Positions 51,721 to 61,573 of a DNA stretch of 64,000 nucleotides are shown here, one piece after another. Origin of the DNA: Vitrella brassicaformis (Eukaryota; Sar; Vitrellaceae); NCBI GenBank assembly GCA_001179505.1, contig CDMY01000592.1, forward strand, positions 1-64,000, in the 5' to 3' direction. Numbering within the stretch: position 1 is the first letter of the stretch; the number at the start of each line of letters is the position of its first letter. The notes under the pieces were generated by a model, which did not search any database, was not told where the DNA came from, and was given only the letters and a program-made list of their open reading frames with translations. The position numbers were made by a program, and so were the translations under genes.

Positions 51721-51763
51721 AGACCGAGATGTTTGCCTTGTTGGTGGATGGAACCGCAACGTC

Positions 51764-51790
51764 ACCAAATATAAAACGTAGGCAGCAATT
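51764..51790 (-). repeat. Dispersed LPTFYI motif, copy f
   Basis: TTGCTGCCTACGTTTTATAT directly after a CTCTTCAG acceptor; frame AELLPTFYIW then stop. It ends copy B of the unknown gene. Confidence 0.7.
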
Positions 51791-51814
51791 CCGCCTGAAG
51801 AGGTACACAGACAG

Positions 51815-52656
51815 AGCCCCGTGCCTTCCTCTCCTCTCCTCTCCGTCTGTGTGCGTGTGTGTGTGTACTTCTATGCGTTTGTGCCGGCTCCTGATGAGAT
51901 AGGTTATTTCCTCTTGTACAGCCTTGTGGGCGTGAGCATGTTGGTCTGCATCTTCGTCTGCTTTCCCGCTGAAGAAATTCTCGCGCTTACCACCACTGCT
52001 CGAGCAGATAAGGCATCCACACATGTGCTTGCATGTTGCTTACCTAGCAGAATGTCCTCCTCTGAATCATGGAGCTCATGCTCGACCTGACGCACACACA
52101 CACACACACACGAACATGCACAGATACACACATACATGGATACACGAGGGCCATGCACACAGACTGACAGACACATGGTCAGTCCACTTTTGCCTACGGT
52201 TTGTAGAAATCCAACAACAGTGTCCATGCCCATAAGGCTCCTTTTGCTGCGATGACAGACCTCCTGCACCCACGCCAAACTCGGCATCCAGCGATCTGCA
52301 CACACAAATGACAAAAAGCGCGATAGTCTGCTTCGTCTGTCACTCAATGGCCTTACGAGAACTGGTCTCCAAGCCAATTTGGCATGGCTGCCTCCCAACG
52401 ACCGGTCCCGGTCTGACGCAGGCAGGAGAAATAGTGAGAAAAGACAGCGACACCCTACGCTCAATGGCTGACCAGATCTAAGTAGGCCTGTCGCGTGGCG
52501 TTGTCGACATCCCCCATCAGCACAGACGCGATGTAGGCGAGTGGTGCATGCTGGGCCTCATCTGTGCACGAGAAAGATCCTGCAACCAGCACGAATGGTG
52601 TGATGCACCACTTGTTCTTTCTCTCTTGCCTCGCCCGACAATCGCCCGCACGTCCC
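51815..52656 (-). repeat. Direct segmental repeat, unit B
   Basis: Second unit of the tandem pair. Shorter than A through loss of part of one exon. Its right end abuts the duplicated cyclophilin at 52657. Confidence 0.8.
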
Positions 52657-53351
52657 GGTGCATATCCAAGCTTTACCCTGCCGAATACGACGCACTTGCC
52701 GTCGAGATATGGGTATGCTCTGTTTGTGATGAAGAATTGGCTGTTGTTCCTGTTTGGCCCTGCGTGTCACACCCACATACTTCCGATGAGGTTTGTATGT
52801 CGCTCTTTCGTACCTGTGTTTGACATGGAGAGTAGATACCTCCTGTCGTGTGGGATACGAAAATTCTCGTCGGGGAAGAATGGGCCATAGATGGAGTCGC
52901 CGTTGTCCGGGTCCATCGTATTGTAGACGATGTCGCCGCCTGACAACAAAGATATCCTTTCACATTCAGACCGTTCCTCGTTGTGTACTTGCAAACACGT
53001 CTCGATTAATACGCCAAACGCATCCCCTATAACCGAAGCAAACGTCACTTGGGAGACAACTTTGGTTGGCCCTGTTGGCCTTTTATTACCGGTAATTCAG
53101 TGGTCTCCCCGACGAGCCAATCCCTCTCTCTGCTGTGCATAATGCCCGAAAGTTCTCGGCCGTCAGTGGTGTGATGTTGGCAAACAACTGAAGCAGACCG
53201 TGGAGCAAAGGACGAGAGACGACGGGAGCGTATCAGTTGTCGCCATCTTCAGCCGGCCCGCCATATCTTGGCCGATGGTGATGTCCATGAAGACGGTGGG
53301 GTTTGTCGGAGACATACAGGGCAAACACGTGTAGTGGCTCGTCCAAGCCAT
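52657..53351 (-). CDS. Truncated cyclophilin (copy 2), fused at its 3' end to copy B
   Basis: Exons 53351-53244, 53187-53090, 53026-52989, 52939-52814 and 52759 onward. The frame reads [80 protein letters not shown] and [13 protein letters not shown]. This copy is less decayed than copy 1: the N-terminal strand and an Arg at the FHRVI position (VWRIN) are kept. The first junction (ATG|GCGACA) would need a GC donor. After GYAP the frame stays open through [16 protein letters not shown] into the copy-B exon ([14 protein letters not shown]) and stops shortly after it (VSH then TGA), so the last 35 residues of a normal cyclophilin are missing. Isomerase activity is doubtful because W..H of the active site reads Y..C. 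Confidence 0.6.
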
Positions 53352-53499
53352 ACTCTCACTACCTGGCGCTTGTCTTGTGGGACAAACTCGCTGACCGAGT
53401 TTTCATGATGAGCTTCGGAACAGCAGCCCCGATAACAGGTTCCCCATCGTCTCTGTGTTCCGGAAGAGAGGCACACAAAGACTGAAACAGAGGCACACC

Positions 53500-53740
53500 A
53501 AGACTGGGCTTCTTACCGACGAACAGAGGCTGCAGAGAGAGAGCTTGGTGGGAGTTGACAGAGAGAGACGGACCGTCTGGGGGCAGAGAGGATTCGGCCG
53601 CGAGTGGCGTGACGTTGGCAAAGAACTGAAGCCGACCGTTGTCATGACCTGCAGTGTGCGGCGCCCGTCTGTTGGCACAAAGCATTCCCACACGAGGCCC
53701 CAAGAAAAGGCAAAGAGCATGATTGATGGATGGATGGGCT
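53500..53740 (-). pseudogene. Third cyclophilin remnant
   Basis: The minus-strand sequence matches 27350-27560 of copy 1, including the intron-like stretch GGTCATGACAACGG...GGCTTCAG and the exon start FFANVTPLAAES. After that the cyclophilin frame is lost (LPPDGPSLSVNSHQ). Only the first third is present, so it is a broken fragment. Confidence 0.5.
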
Positions 53741-54040
53741 CTCATGCGATGTAATCGTGCTGTCTGCAAGAGTGCAGCGCTCACCCGTCGCTCTTCGCTC
53801 ATTGGTGTCCACTCATTGGTATCTCTCTGTATACGCACTCGAAGAAAGAGACATCGAGCTCGTCTGAGGGCCGTCGTCCGTGACAACAGCTCAGCCTTGA
53901 TCTCCTGCTCGGTCTTGACATACCCAACACAGTCCCCTGAGACGGATGGCCACCAGAGACACAGAGGCGCGTGTGTGAGTACACGAAGATTCACTCACCT
54001 GACATACGCACACACGTCGGGTGATGGACGAGAAGAACCA

Positions 54041-54065
54041 ACAAATATAAAGTGGAGGCAGCAAT
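54041..54065 (-). repeat. Dispersed LPTFYI motif, copy g
   Basis: TTGCTGCCTCCACTTTATAT; frame ALLPPLYICW. Shares 5' flank with copy e. Confidence 0.65.
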
Positions 54066-54099
54066 GCCCAATGCCCATCTTCCATCGAGCGATCAATTT

Positions 54100-54540
54100 C
54101 ATCCCGCTCATCCCGAGTTTCTTGCTGACAGACAGACACACGGACAGACAAACAGAGACACCGACAGACACAGAGATGATCTGTGAATGGATTCTTGTCT
54201 GATGTGTTCCGTACCTGCTGCTCGCGAGTAAAGGGCGGTTGCGCAATTGGGGATGACGAAGAAACTGGTATCTGGCGCTTTGCCTCCCTTGGTGATAAAG
54301 TCGTCAAGTGCCCGGAACAGGTGCTCGTCAAGGGCCGCGTACTTCGCATCTGACCGCCCCAGCGGCTCCAGGTGGACAATGCTGGAGATGGGAAGACTTT
54401 CCTTGCCAATAAGGCTCTCCAGCTGCTCATCAGAGGGTGCGATGATCAGTATGGTGAGAGGCAATCCCGTCAGCCACTTCGTCGCTTTCGTTCCGTCTTG
54501 GTGGCTGACGGGCGCAGAGAGATGGAACCCACCGTCACCA
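54100..54540 (-). CDS. Unrecognised exon, coding-like
   Basis: The minus-strand frame reads ATKWLTGLPLTILIIAPSDE, QLESLIGKESLPISSIVHLE, PLGRSDAKYAALDEHLFRAL and DDFITKGGKAPDTSFFVIPN, then a GTACGG donor near 54214. The downstream part matches the exon end at 28740 in copy 1, where the protein before it is different. The alternating strand/helix composition (LTILIIAPSDEQ) suggests a Rossmann-like or kinase-like fragment, but I see no motif. It is flanked by dispersed-motif copies at 54041 and 54537. Confidence 0.35.
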
Positions 54541-54570
54541 AATATAAAACGTAGGCAGCAATTCCCCCTG
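54537..54570 (-). repeat. Dispersed LPTFYI motif, copy h
   Basis: TTGCTGCCTACGTTTTATAT after CTCTTCAG; frame GELLPTFYIW then stop. Flanks resemble copy f. Confidence 0.7.
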
Positions 54571-54833
54571 AAGAGGTACACAGACAGAGCCCCGCGCGTC
54601 ACGGACTCCGTCGCCGACACTGTCACTGCCTTCGCAATCTCTGTCACCGTCCCTTACCGCCGTGAAGAAGCCAAACCGATGAGATTGTGCTGTGTCGGCA
54701 TTGCTCCTGGAGGGGTCGGGCAATGCCGACAGAGAATGCAGACACAATGAGAGAGGGAGGCCTTCCGACGACCAGTCAATCTTGCAAACCTTGTGGATGG
54801 CGTACGTGGCCGGCGACATTTGAAGAGCTTGTC

Positions 54834-54860
54834 GAATATAAAATGTAGGCAGCCATTGGT
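54834..54860 (-). repeat. Dispersed LPTFYI motif, copy i
   Basis: TGGCTGCCTACATTTTATAT shortly after CCTTCAG; frame WLPTFYIRQ. Confidence 0.7.
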
Positions 54861-54879
54861 GAAAGAGACGCCTGAAGGG

Positions 54880-55205
54880 CACACAAACACGAGGCACACG
54901 TGCGCACGGGCATGCAGACGACGGCCGCCAACATACCTGAAGCAACCACACCACACGCACACAATCAGACACCCACCCCTCTCACCACTGGTGCCATCGG
55001 TGGGTTACCTGTTGGGGTATTTCGTTGTGCGATTTCTCTGGTGAGTCCTCTCGAAGTGGTTGAGGATCAAGTCCTTGGCGGACGACGACACCGACGCACC
55101 AGTGCAGTCGGAGCAATACCTACTCCTCCAGCTGCCGTTGTAGTTGTCATAAAGGATGCCACTGTCCACTGGCGGGTCGTCCTGTAGTCGGTGCTGCATT
55201 CTCAC
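54880..55205 (-). pseudogene. MGN-protein fragment
   Basis: The minus-strand frame HRLQDDPPVDSGILYDNYNG, then GASVSSSAKDLILNHFERTH and an intron, then YVGGRRLHA aligns with the end of exon 2 and start of exon 3 of the MGN genes. Both the start and the acidic tail are missing. After YVGG.RLHA the sequence changes abruptly and runs into the dispersed motif at 54834-54860. Confidence 0.65.
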
Positions 55206-55244
55206 ACATACACTACACACAACACTTAAACCGCACGTCGTCAT

Positions 55245-57325
55245 TCACCAGTCAGCCTCGTCGTCACCTGATCACACACATACACACACGCACACACAGA
55301 GAGAGAGAAACAGTCACGCTCTCATGTCTGTCCGTCCGCCTGTCCATCTGTCCGTGAGCATGTGTGTGGTACATACCCCGGTTGTAGAGGTGGCGCCAGA
55401 AGATTGGGTGCTGTCTGAGCAGCGCCTGCTGCTGCTGCATCCAATTCAGCGCCTGCTGCTGCATCTCGGCCTGCTGCTGCATCATCTGCCGTATCTGCTG
55501 CCGGTGCTGCTGCTGCTGTGCGGCCCGGGCCTCGTGCTGCTGCAGCCAATACTCTACCATGGCTGACGTGAGGTAATGGGTGAGAGGGCGAGGGGGGAGG
55601 GAGGGGCGCACACACAGAGAGAGAGACATACACACACACATGGACAGGTGGAGAGATGGCTGTGTTGCGGGGGATGTGTGTGTATGTGTGTGTGTGTATG
55701 TGTGTGTGTGTGTGCGAACCTTTGACGTCGGCAGCCTGTGGCTGCTGCTGTGGCTGTGGCTGTGGCTGTGGGTGTGGGTGTGGGTGTAGCTGTGGCGGCG
55801 GCTGCTGCTGTGGCTGTGGGTGTGGCTGTTGCGGCGGCTGCTGCTGCCCCCTTCCCCCCGCACCCACGGCACACAGCACCGTCTCGGGCAGCGGCAAGAT
55901 AGGGACTCTTCGCGGCTTTGTCGGCAGGGGGTCGGGGGGCTCGTTGGGGCCAAGAGGTCGGGCCTCGAGGTCGCCGTTGCCACCGGTTTCCTCCGCCTCT
56001 TCCTGCATTTGTGGAATACACCAGAGATGAATCAATGTCTCTCGGTGTCTGTCTGTGAGTGGAGGTGGAAGGGATTCTTACATCCTCTCTCTCTTCATCG
56101 ACACGCTCTTCCCTCCGCTGCTGCTGCTGCTGCTGAAGATTGGCGTCCGTCGACCACTTCTTCCCCTCCTCTGTCACACTCGGCCGGGGTGGCGCCGGCG
56201 AGAGGGCCCCCGCCGCAGCACTCTCGCCCTCCCCGACCCCTGCCTGCGATGCCTCCTTCTTGGGTACTGCAGCAGCGAGAGTATTCCACGTCACTTCTGT
56301 CTCCATGTGAACAATTGTTGCTTCAATGTGTGTGCAGCATCCTACCCGTCCTAGGTGTTTGGCCGTATTCTTGAAAGTTCCAAGCAGCCAAGCCCTTGTC
56401 CTGGGCAGCGTCCCGGCCGTGGCGTGTGATGGCGGTGGTGGTGGGTATGGTGGTGCCACCTGCTCTCGTTCGGGCGGCGGGTGCCTCTGCACCTAAGGGA
56501 GATAAGACAGGCATACACTAATTCACGTGGGTATCTATCTATTCATCGTACCAGTCCCAACTTGGCTGTTGTGTTGGGAAATTGTTGAGGATGTACTGGT
56601 AGGTGCGCGGCCACAGCGTGTCCTGCTGCGTCAGTTCCCGAAAGACATCAGCGGCCGCCGGTGTGATGGCCGTTTCCTGGGCGTGTGCCGTCCACAGTTG
56701 CAAGGTCATTCTTGCTTCTGCTGTGTCCCTCCCTCCCTCCGTCCCTCCCTCCGTCCCTCCCTCCCTCCCTGTCTCCATGCCTGACTCACCTTGACGGTTG
56801 AAGCACGTCCATGGCGGCATCTGCTGCAGCTCCCGCTTGCTGTTGGTCTCCATCGGCCGCCTGTGGCGCAGGGGGTGCTGGTGCTGGCGCCTGTGATGAG
56901 AGGGACGGAACGGCACAGGAGTGTTGCTTCAATGTGTGTGCAGCATCCTACCAATTTTAGATGTTTTACCGTATTTGGGAAAGTTGAGAGCAGAAGTGTT
57001 CTAGTCCTGGGCAGCGGTCCGCTTGATTTTGAAGGTGGTGGTGGCGGGTAGGGCGCCGCCTGCTCTGGTTTGGGGGGCGGCTCCCTCTGCACATAGGGGA
57101 GATAAGACAGGCATACACCAATTCACGTGGGTATCTATCTATTCATCGTACCAGGCCCAACGTAGCCGTTGTCTTCGGGAACTTGTCCAGGAGCCACCGG
57201 TGGGTGCGCGGGAATGCCGCAATGCAGTTTTCCAGCCATCGGGCATTCTTGCCTTTGCCACCACCGCTGCCGTCGTTCTTGTCTTCTTCATTGTCGGGGC
57301 TTGCCGAGTCGTCGCGGTGTGACAT
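55245..57325 (-). CDS. Gln/Pro-rich protein with repeated PRT-motif exons
   Basis: Exons start at ATG 57325 (MSHRDDSASPDNEEDKNDGS) and include 57325-57152, 57086-56952, 56890-56790, about 56700-56550, 56486 to about 56080, about 56005-55720, about 55563-55380 and a last short exon ending at TGA 55245-55247. Four exons end in the same module: FPRTHRWLLDKFPKTTATLG, LPRTRTLLLSTFPNTVKHLK, WPRTYQYILNNF and LPRTRAWLLGTFKNTAKHLG, usually preceded by a YPPPPPS stretch. The third needs a one-base shift to complete FPNTTAKLGL. The rest is (PQ)n and Gln-rich (YWLQQHEARAAQQQQHRQQ), as in transcriptional co-activators. The same module occurs in the kinase-like gene at 989. The gene sits inside duplication copy 2 and is absent from copy 1. 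Confidence 0.6.
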
Positions 57326-57596
57326 CCAGGCACTACATCCAGGATACTGATCGAGCTCTCAGATACAAGCTCTCCTCCTGCACACAGGAAAGGACAAAGC
57401 GACGAGTGCTCTGACTTTGGGTACCTATTTGTCACTGCATCGACTGGCTCGACGGATGTCAGGTCGACGGTCAGTGTCGCTACGCTGAGGAAACAAATTG
57501 AAGGGCAGAGGTGGGCCTGCGCAGCCTCTGGAAACATATATTGCTGCGGGGCAGCGTAGTAAAAGCGACTTCGACATTGCACAATGACAACTCGAC

Positions 57597-58072
57597 TTAC
57601 TGATACACTACCACCTTTATCGATGAGACGGCCTGTCGAGAACTCATCTGCACACACACGCAGTAGAGCAATGCATGAGATGAGCGCACACGTCAGGAGT
57701 GGCCACAGACGGACGGGCGCACGCGCACATAGGCCTCCCACATAAGCCACACGCACTGACCTGATGGAGGCTTCCGCGAGGGAGAAAGGACACCGTGCTC
57801 TCAACAGTCGCCAGGCTCTCAACAGTCGCCAGGCAGGCGCCAGTCTGGGTAGGTGGTAGGGCACCAAGGTCTGAGGGGCTGCCCGTCAGCTGGAGGCGCA
57901 AGGAAGAAGTGACAGCTGACATCCGGACGAGCTGGAGGGCTTGGGAGGGGCTTCGGCGAGCCACATGGGACGACAAGCAGCCCGAGAGGAAAGGAAATGG
58001 AGGAGCTGTGGCCGCAAGAAGGCCGCTGAGGAGGAAAAGCGCGGCGGTGCTGACGAAATAGGTTGCATTCAT
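57597..58072 (-). CDS. Small signal-peptide protein, copy 2
   Basis: ATG 58072 opens MNATYFVSTAALFLLSGLLA, a signal peptide. It continues PFPFLSGCLSSHVARRSPSQ and ALQLVRMSAVTSSLRLQLTG, ending SFLPRGSLHQ at a GTCAGT donor (exon end 57761). The second exon, after a TGTGTGCAG acceptor near 57652, gives MSSRQAVSSIKVVVYQ and TAA (57597-57599). The first exon is uninterrupted here, whereas copy 1 carries a one-base deletion. An 18-base tandem duplication (LATVESLATVES) is private to this copy. No known domain; about 120 residues if the model is right. Confidence 0.45.
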
Positions 58073-59565
58073 CAAATAAACTGTCTTGTCTCTCGCGTCG
58101 AGAAATCTCGCCGACAAGAGAAGGAAGGAGTGAAAGGGCCCTTTCTGTGCACGCCAGCTGAGGCGATTCACGACGAACTTGGAGACTCCATCCAAGCTTG
58201 CACCCCCATCTGCCCCCAGTCTCGACGCCGCCACCACGATGATCGATTCCATTGCATCAGCGAAAAAGTTGATGAGACGCAAGTCAGCATGCATCACACA
58301 TACGCACAGAGAGAGAGAGAGAGGAAAGCCAGCCATCGTCAGCAGAGGGGAAGCCATGAACAGGCCACACAGTCCGAGAAGGAGGCCATGGACGCAGGAA
58401 TCCATCCGCGATGGACATACATACATATGTGTGTGTGTGTACATCCGTCTGTATTGAGAGGACATACAAAACGGACATACACATATGGACACAGACAGAG
58501 GGACAGACAGACAGACTGACAGAGGGAGAGAGGGAGGGGGACGGGAGAGAGCCAAACTGAGGCAGTCAAGGCAGCAGAGACGAGCACATGGCCATCCATC
58601 CCCACACCACGAGCAGTAAGGAGGATTGGAGCGCATCACTCCAGTCAGTGTGTGTGGCTGTGCACGCGAAAGCCCTCAGCAAAAGCGCCTCGGCGACCGT
58701 ACCGAGTGCCATGCAGGGGTCACACAGATATGAACTTAAAGCGACACACACACACAGAGAGAGAGGAAGCCGCCCCGACCGACAGTAAGGCAAAAATAAC
58801 TGACTGCATGGCAGCGGTCTGTCTGCGTGGTGTGGTGAAGTGTGAGAGGATGGGCAATCAATGTGAAACACACACTGCCATGTCTGTCTGTATGGAGCAA
58901 ACAATGCGCCACAGATAGATGGATGGATGGATGGTTTTGCTAACACCATTCCCTCCCTCCCTCCCTCTTTGTCTGTCAGCAAGTGGTCCTACATCGGTTG
59001 GCGGTGCGCTCTTCTGTCATCTGTCTCTGTGTGTGGCCGGGATACCAACACACCCCTCATGCAAAGACGGATAAGCGCTGCAACCGGTCGATTGCGCCCA
59101 TCAGCACAGGTGGCCCGACCCAAACACAAAGATCCATCCATCAAAGCCCTCACACGTGCTGTGCTGTACACAAAGAGTGGACGGACGGATGAGAGAGAGA
59201 GAGAGGGAGAGAGAGGATGCTCTGTGTGTGTTGGAAAACAAGGTGAGGGACCGTGCTGTCTGCCTCCCTGGTCTGCTCCCTCCCTCGTCAGACAGTCCAC
59301 ATGGGTCTGTGTGGCGCCTCGCATTCTCACCGCCAAAACAACACCAGCGAGTAGACCCACATGCAGCGGCTCAGCTAGTGGGCTGCTCAATTCTTCTACA
59401 CAGACGGCCGCACTCTCACACACTATAGCCCCCAACAGCCAGCCATGAAGACCATCTCTTCTGCACCCCCAGGCACCAATGCACTTATCATCACACTGTC
59501 TGTATGTGGGCACTCGACGGCCTCGACAGCCCCTCTTGCCTCCATTGCCGTGTCCGCCTCACGAG
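58073..59565 (-). other. Duplicated non-coding spacer (copy 2)
   Basis: Counterpart of 25119-26583, with the same order of simple repeats. No protein is shared between the copies in any frame. Confidence 0.5.
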
Positions 59566-61312
59566 TCACTCCGAGTACTCGCCGCTACCTGATCAACACA
59601 GACACACACACATACACACAATCAGACACAAGTGAGGCAGATCGACAGGAGCCAGGGGATCTGTGCTGTGCTGTGGTGCGTACATCCGTTGCCGTCTTGT
59701 ACGTCGTTGGGATCCATATCATCGTCATCGTCATCGCCCTCATCAACGTCTCCATCTGCACCATCCATCCACACGTGTGTGTGTGTGTGTGTGTGCATTG
59801 CTCTCTCCCCACCGTCATCGTCGTCACCCTCACCCTCACCGTGGCCGTCTTCATCTACACCACACAGACAGAGAGGGAGGGCACATCCATCCATCCATTC
59901 TCATGTGTGTGTCCCTCCCACCCGCCCTCTGTCTGTCCATACCATCGTCACCGTCGTCACCCCCCTGCTGCTGTGGCTGCGGCTGAGGCTGTTGTCTGTC
60001 GAACATGTCAGGCCCCACAGCCTCCAGCGCCGCACGAGCCAGGGCGGTCGTCTGGGGGAAGCGGTCCTTGAATGCAGCACCCTCACCAGATGCAGCAGCC
60101 TCGGTCGTCCACACAGTCACCACGACTGCAGACACACAAGGTAGAGAACATTAGTGGCATACACGTGACTACCAGAGCTTCCTGTCTGTCGACCTGACCT
60201 CTGTTGTTGCCCCTGTCCCAGATGACAATCCATGCGACGAAGTTGTGGCTGTTGTTGGTGAGCACCGGGTATCGACCACCGTGCTGGCTGAATGTGGTGG
60301 TGCATCCGTCCACCGGTGTGTGGGGCGACTGGTTGAGGAGGGCATGCAGACGACCGCCGCCAACATACCTAAAACAACAACACCACACACACACACACAA
60401 TCAGACACCCACCCCTCTCACCCACTGGTGCCATCGGTGGCTTACCTGTCGAGATATTTCGTTGTGAAATTGGTCTGGTGAGTCATCAACGAAGTGGCTG
60501 AGGATCAAACGCTTGGTGCACGAGGACAGCGACGAATAAGTGAAGTATCCCGCACTCCACCATCTTCCGGAGTAGTAGAAGATGACGTTATGCACTGGCG
60601 GGTCGTCCTGTAGTCGGCGCTGCAGGTACAGGTGGCCGGGCGGGAGGGGCGGATTGAAGTCCAGCCGGTAGCCGGGCTCGTCATTGATGGCCCGCACATG
60701 ATGGCCATGGCGGAACAGCTGCAGCCGGCTGCCGTCACCGAAGTCAATGTGACGCCCCACCACCATCAGCTGCGCCAACACACGGGGAAGCGATACATAC
60801 ACCTACACACACACAACACACACACACACACATGGATGAGCAAATGAGGCCATTTCTCCTCCTCCCTCCCGCCCTGTGAGTCCCACCGTCTTGTCGGCGT
60901 GTTTGTTGATGTCGGCCGCAGTGATGTTGACGGGCAGCGTGCAGCATGCACACTGGCTGGCCCACCGCAGCACCTCAGCCACCTCATCCCAGCTCTGCTG
61001 CTCCACCATCCACATGGCTGCCACCAGCAGCCGCTTCTCGGTCACCGACTGTGGGTCGAAGGCTATCACGGTGTCCAGCGGGGTCCCATCGGCAAGCCGA
61101 ATGCGATGGAGTGACCAATTCAGTCGGCTGCGGAGCGTCTGGGCAGGGAAGTGGTCATTGCCGACGAAGCGGGCCGCGGTCCTGAGGCGGCCGATGTCCT
61201 TGGCCTCGTCGTAGAGCTGGTATCTATCGTCCCGGTGAATGAAGTCGAGGCACTGGCCGTGGACGGACGGCGAGGCCTCGTCGGTGGTCCTCCGCGGGAC
61301 GGTGTTGCCCAT
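59566..61312 (-). CDS. MGN acidic-tail protein, copy 2
   Basis: ATG 61312 opens MGNTVPRRTTDEASPSVHGQ. It follows copy 1 closely through exon 1 (CLDFIHRDDRYQLYDEAKD, WMVEQQSWDEVAEVLRW) and exon 2 (VGRHIDFGDGSRLQLF, GYRLDFNPPLPPGHLYLQ). It is more diverged after that (SGRWWSAGYFTYSSLSS). A Gln-rich stretch and an Asp/Gly tail end at TGA 59566-59568 (GSDEYSE-like end). Frames and splice sites are intact, so both copies may be active. Three residues (AYV) present in copy 1 are missing near the start. It diverges from the PCGF gene across about 260 bases. Function unknown. Confidence 0.7.
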
Positions 61313-61573
61313 CGCACCTCAGTCAAAGGCCACTCAAGGATCTGCAAAGATGCCAGACGCACAGACAAAACAACAAGATGCTGTTTGCCATTGGATGGTT
61401 CGAGGATGGATTTGGTGTGAAGGCAGCTGACCTACCTGTTGAGGCGGATCTTCTCGCAAAACTTCCGTGAAACCGCTCTCTCTCTAACGCCCGACAAGGA
61501 GCCAGGAGGCCAGGGACGACCGACGCCTCAGCTGTGGCGCGTTGGCATCCATCCGTCCATTTATCCATCTCTG

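Larger units (their letters stand above)
51740..52656 (-). pseudogene. Partial tandem duplicate (copy B) of the unknown gene
   Basis: 51815-52656 repeats 50262-51158 at an offset near 1.5 kb, keeping exon order ([20 protein letters not shown], then LAWVQEVCHRSKRSLMGMDT, then EHELHDSEEDILL, then QHAHAHKAVQEEITYLIRSR). One extra T (GAGTTTGG versus GAGCTGG) shifts the frame in the second exon. The exon TRWAVAAIL is shortened. The last exon is replaced by the dispersed motif, which gives AELLPTFYIW and a stop. The upstream end is joined to the cut cyclophilin at 52657. It is probably non-functional in its original role, though it could serve as the tail of the fusion. Confidence 0.5.
52657..61312 (-). 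repeat. Inverted segmental duplication, copy 2 (with insertions)
   Basis: Reverse-strand counterpart of 23304-28073. Shared parts are 61312-59566 (MGN protein), 59565-58073 (spacer), 58072-57450 (signal-peptide protein and flank) and 53351-52657 (cyclophilin). Between the last two lies inserted material: the Gln-rich gene 57325-55245, an MGN fragment 55205-54880, a segment matching 28700-29190 and one matching 27350-27540. Confidence 0.8.
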
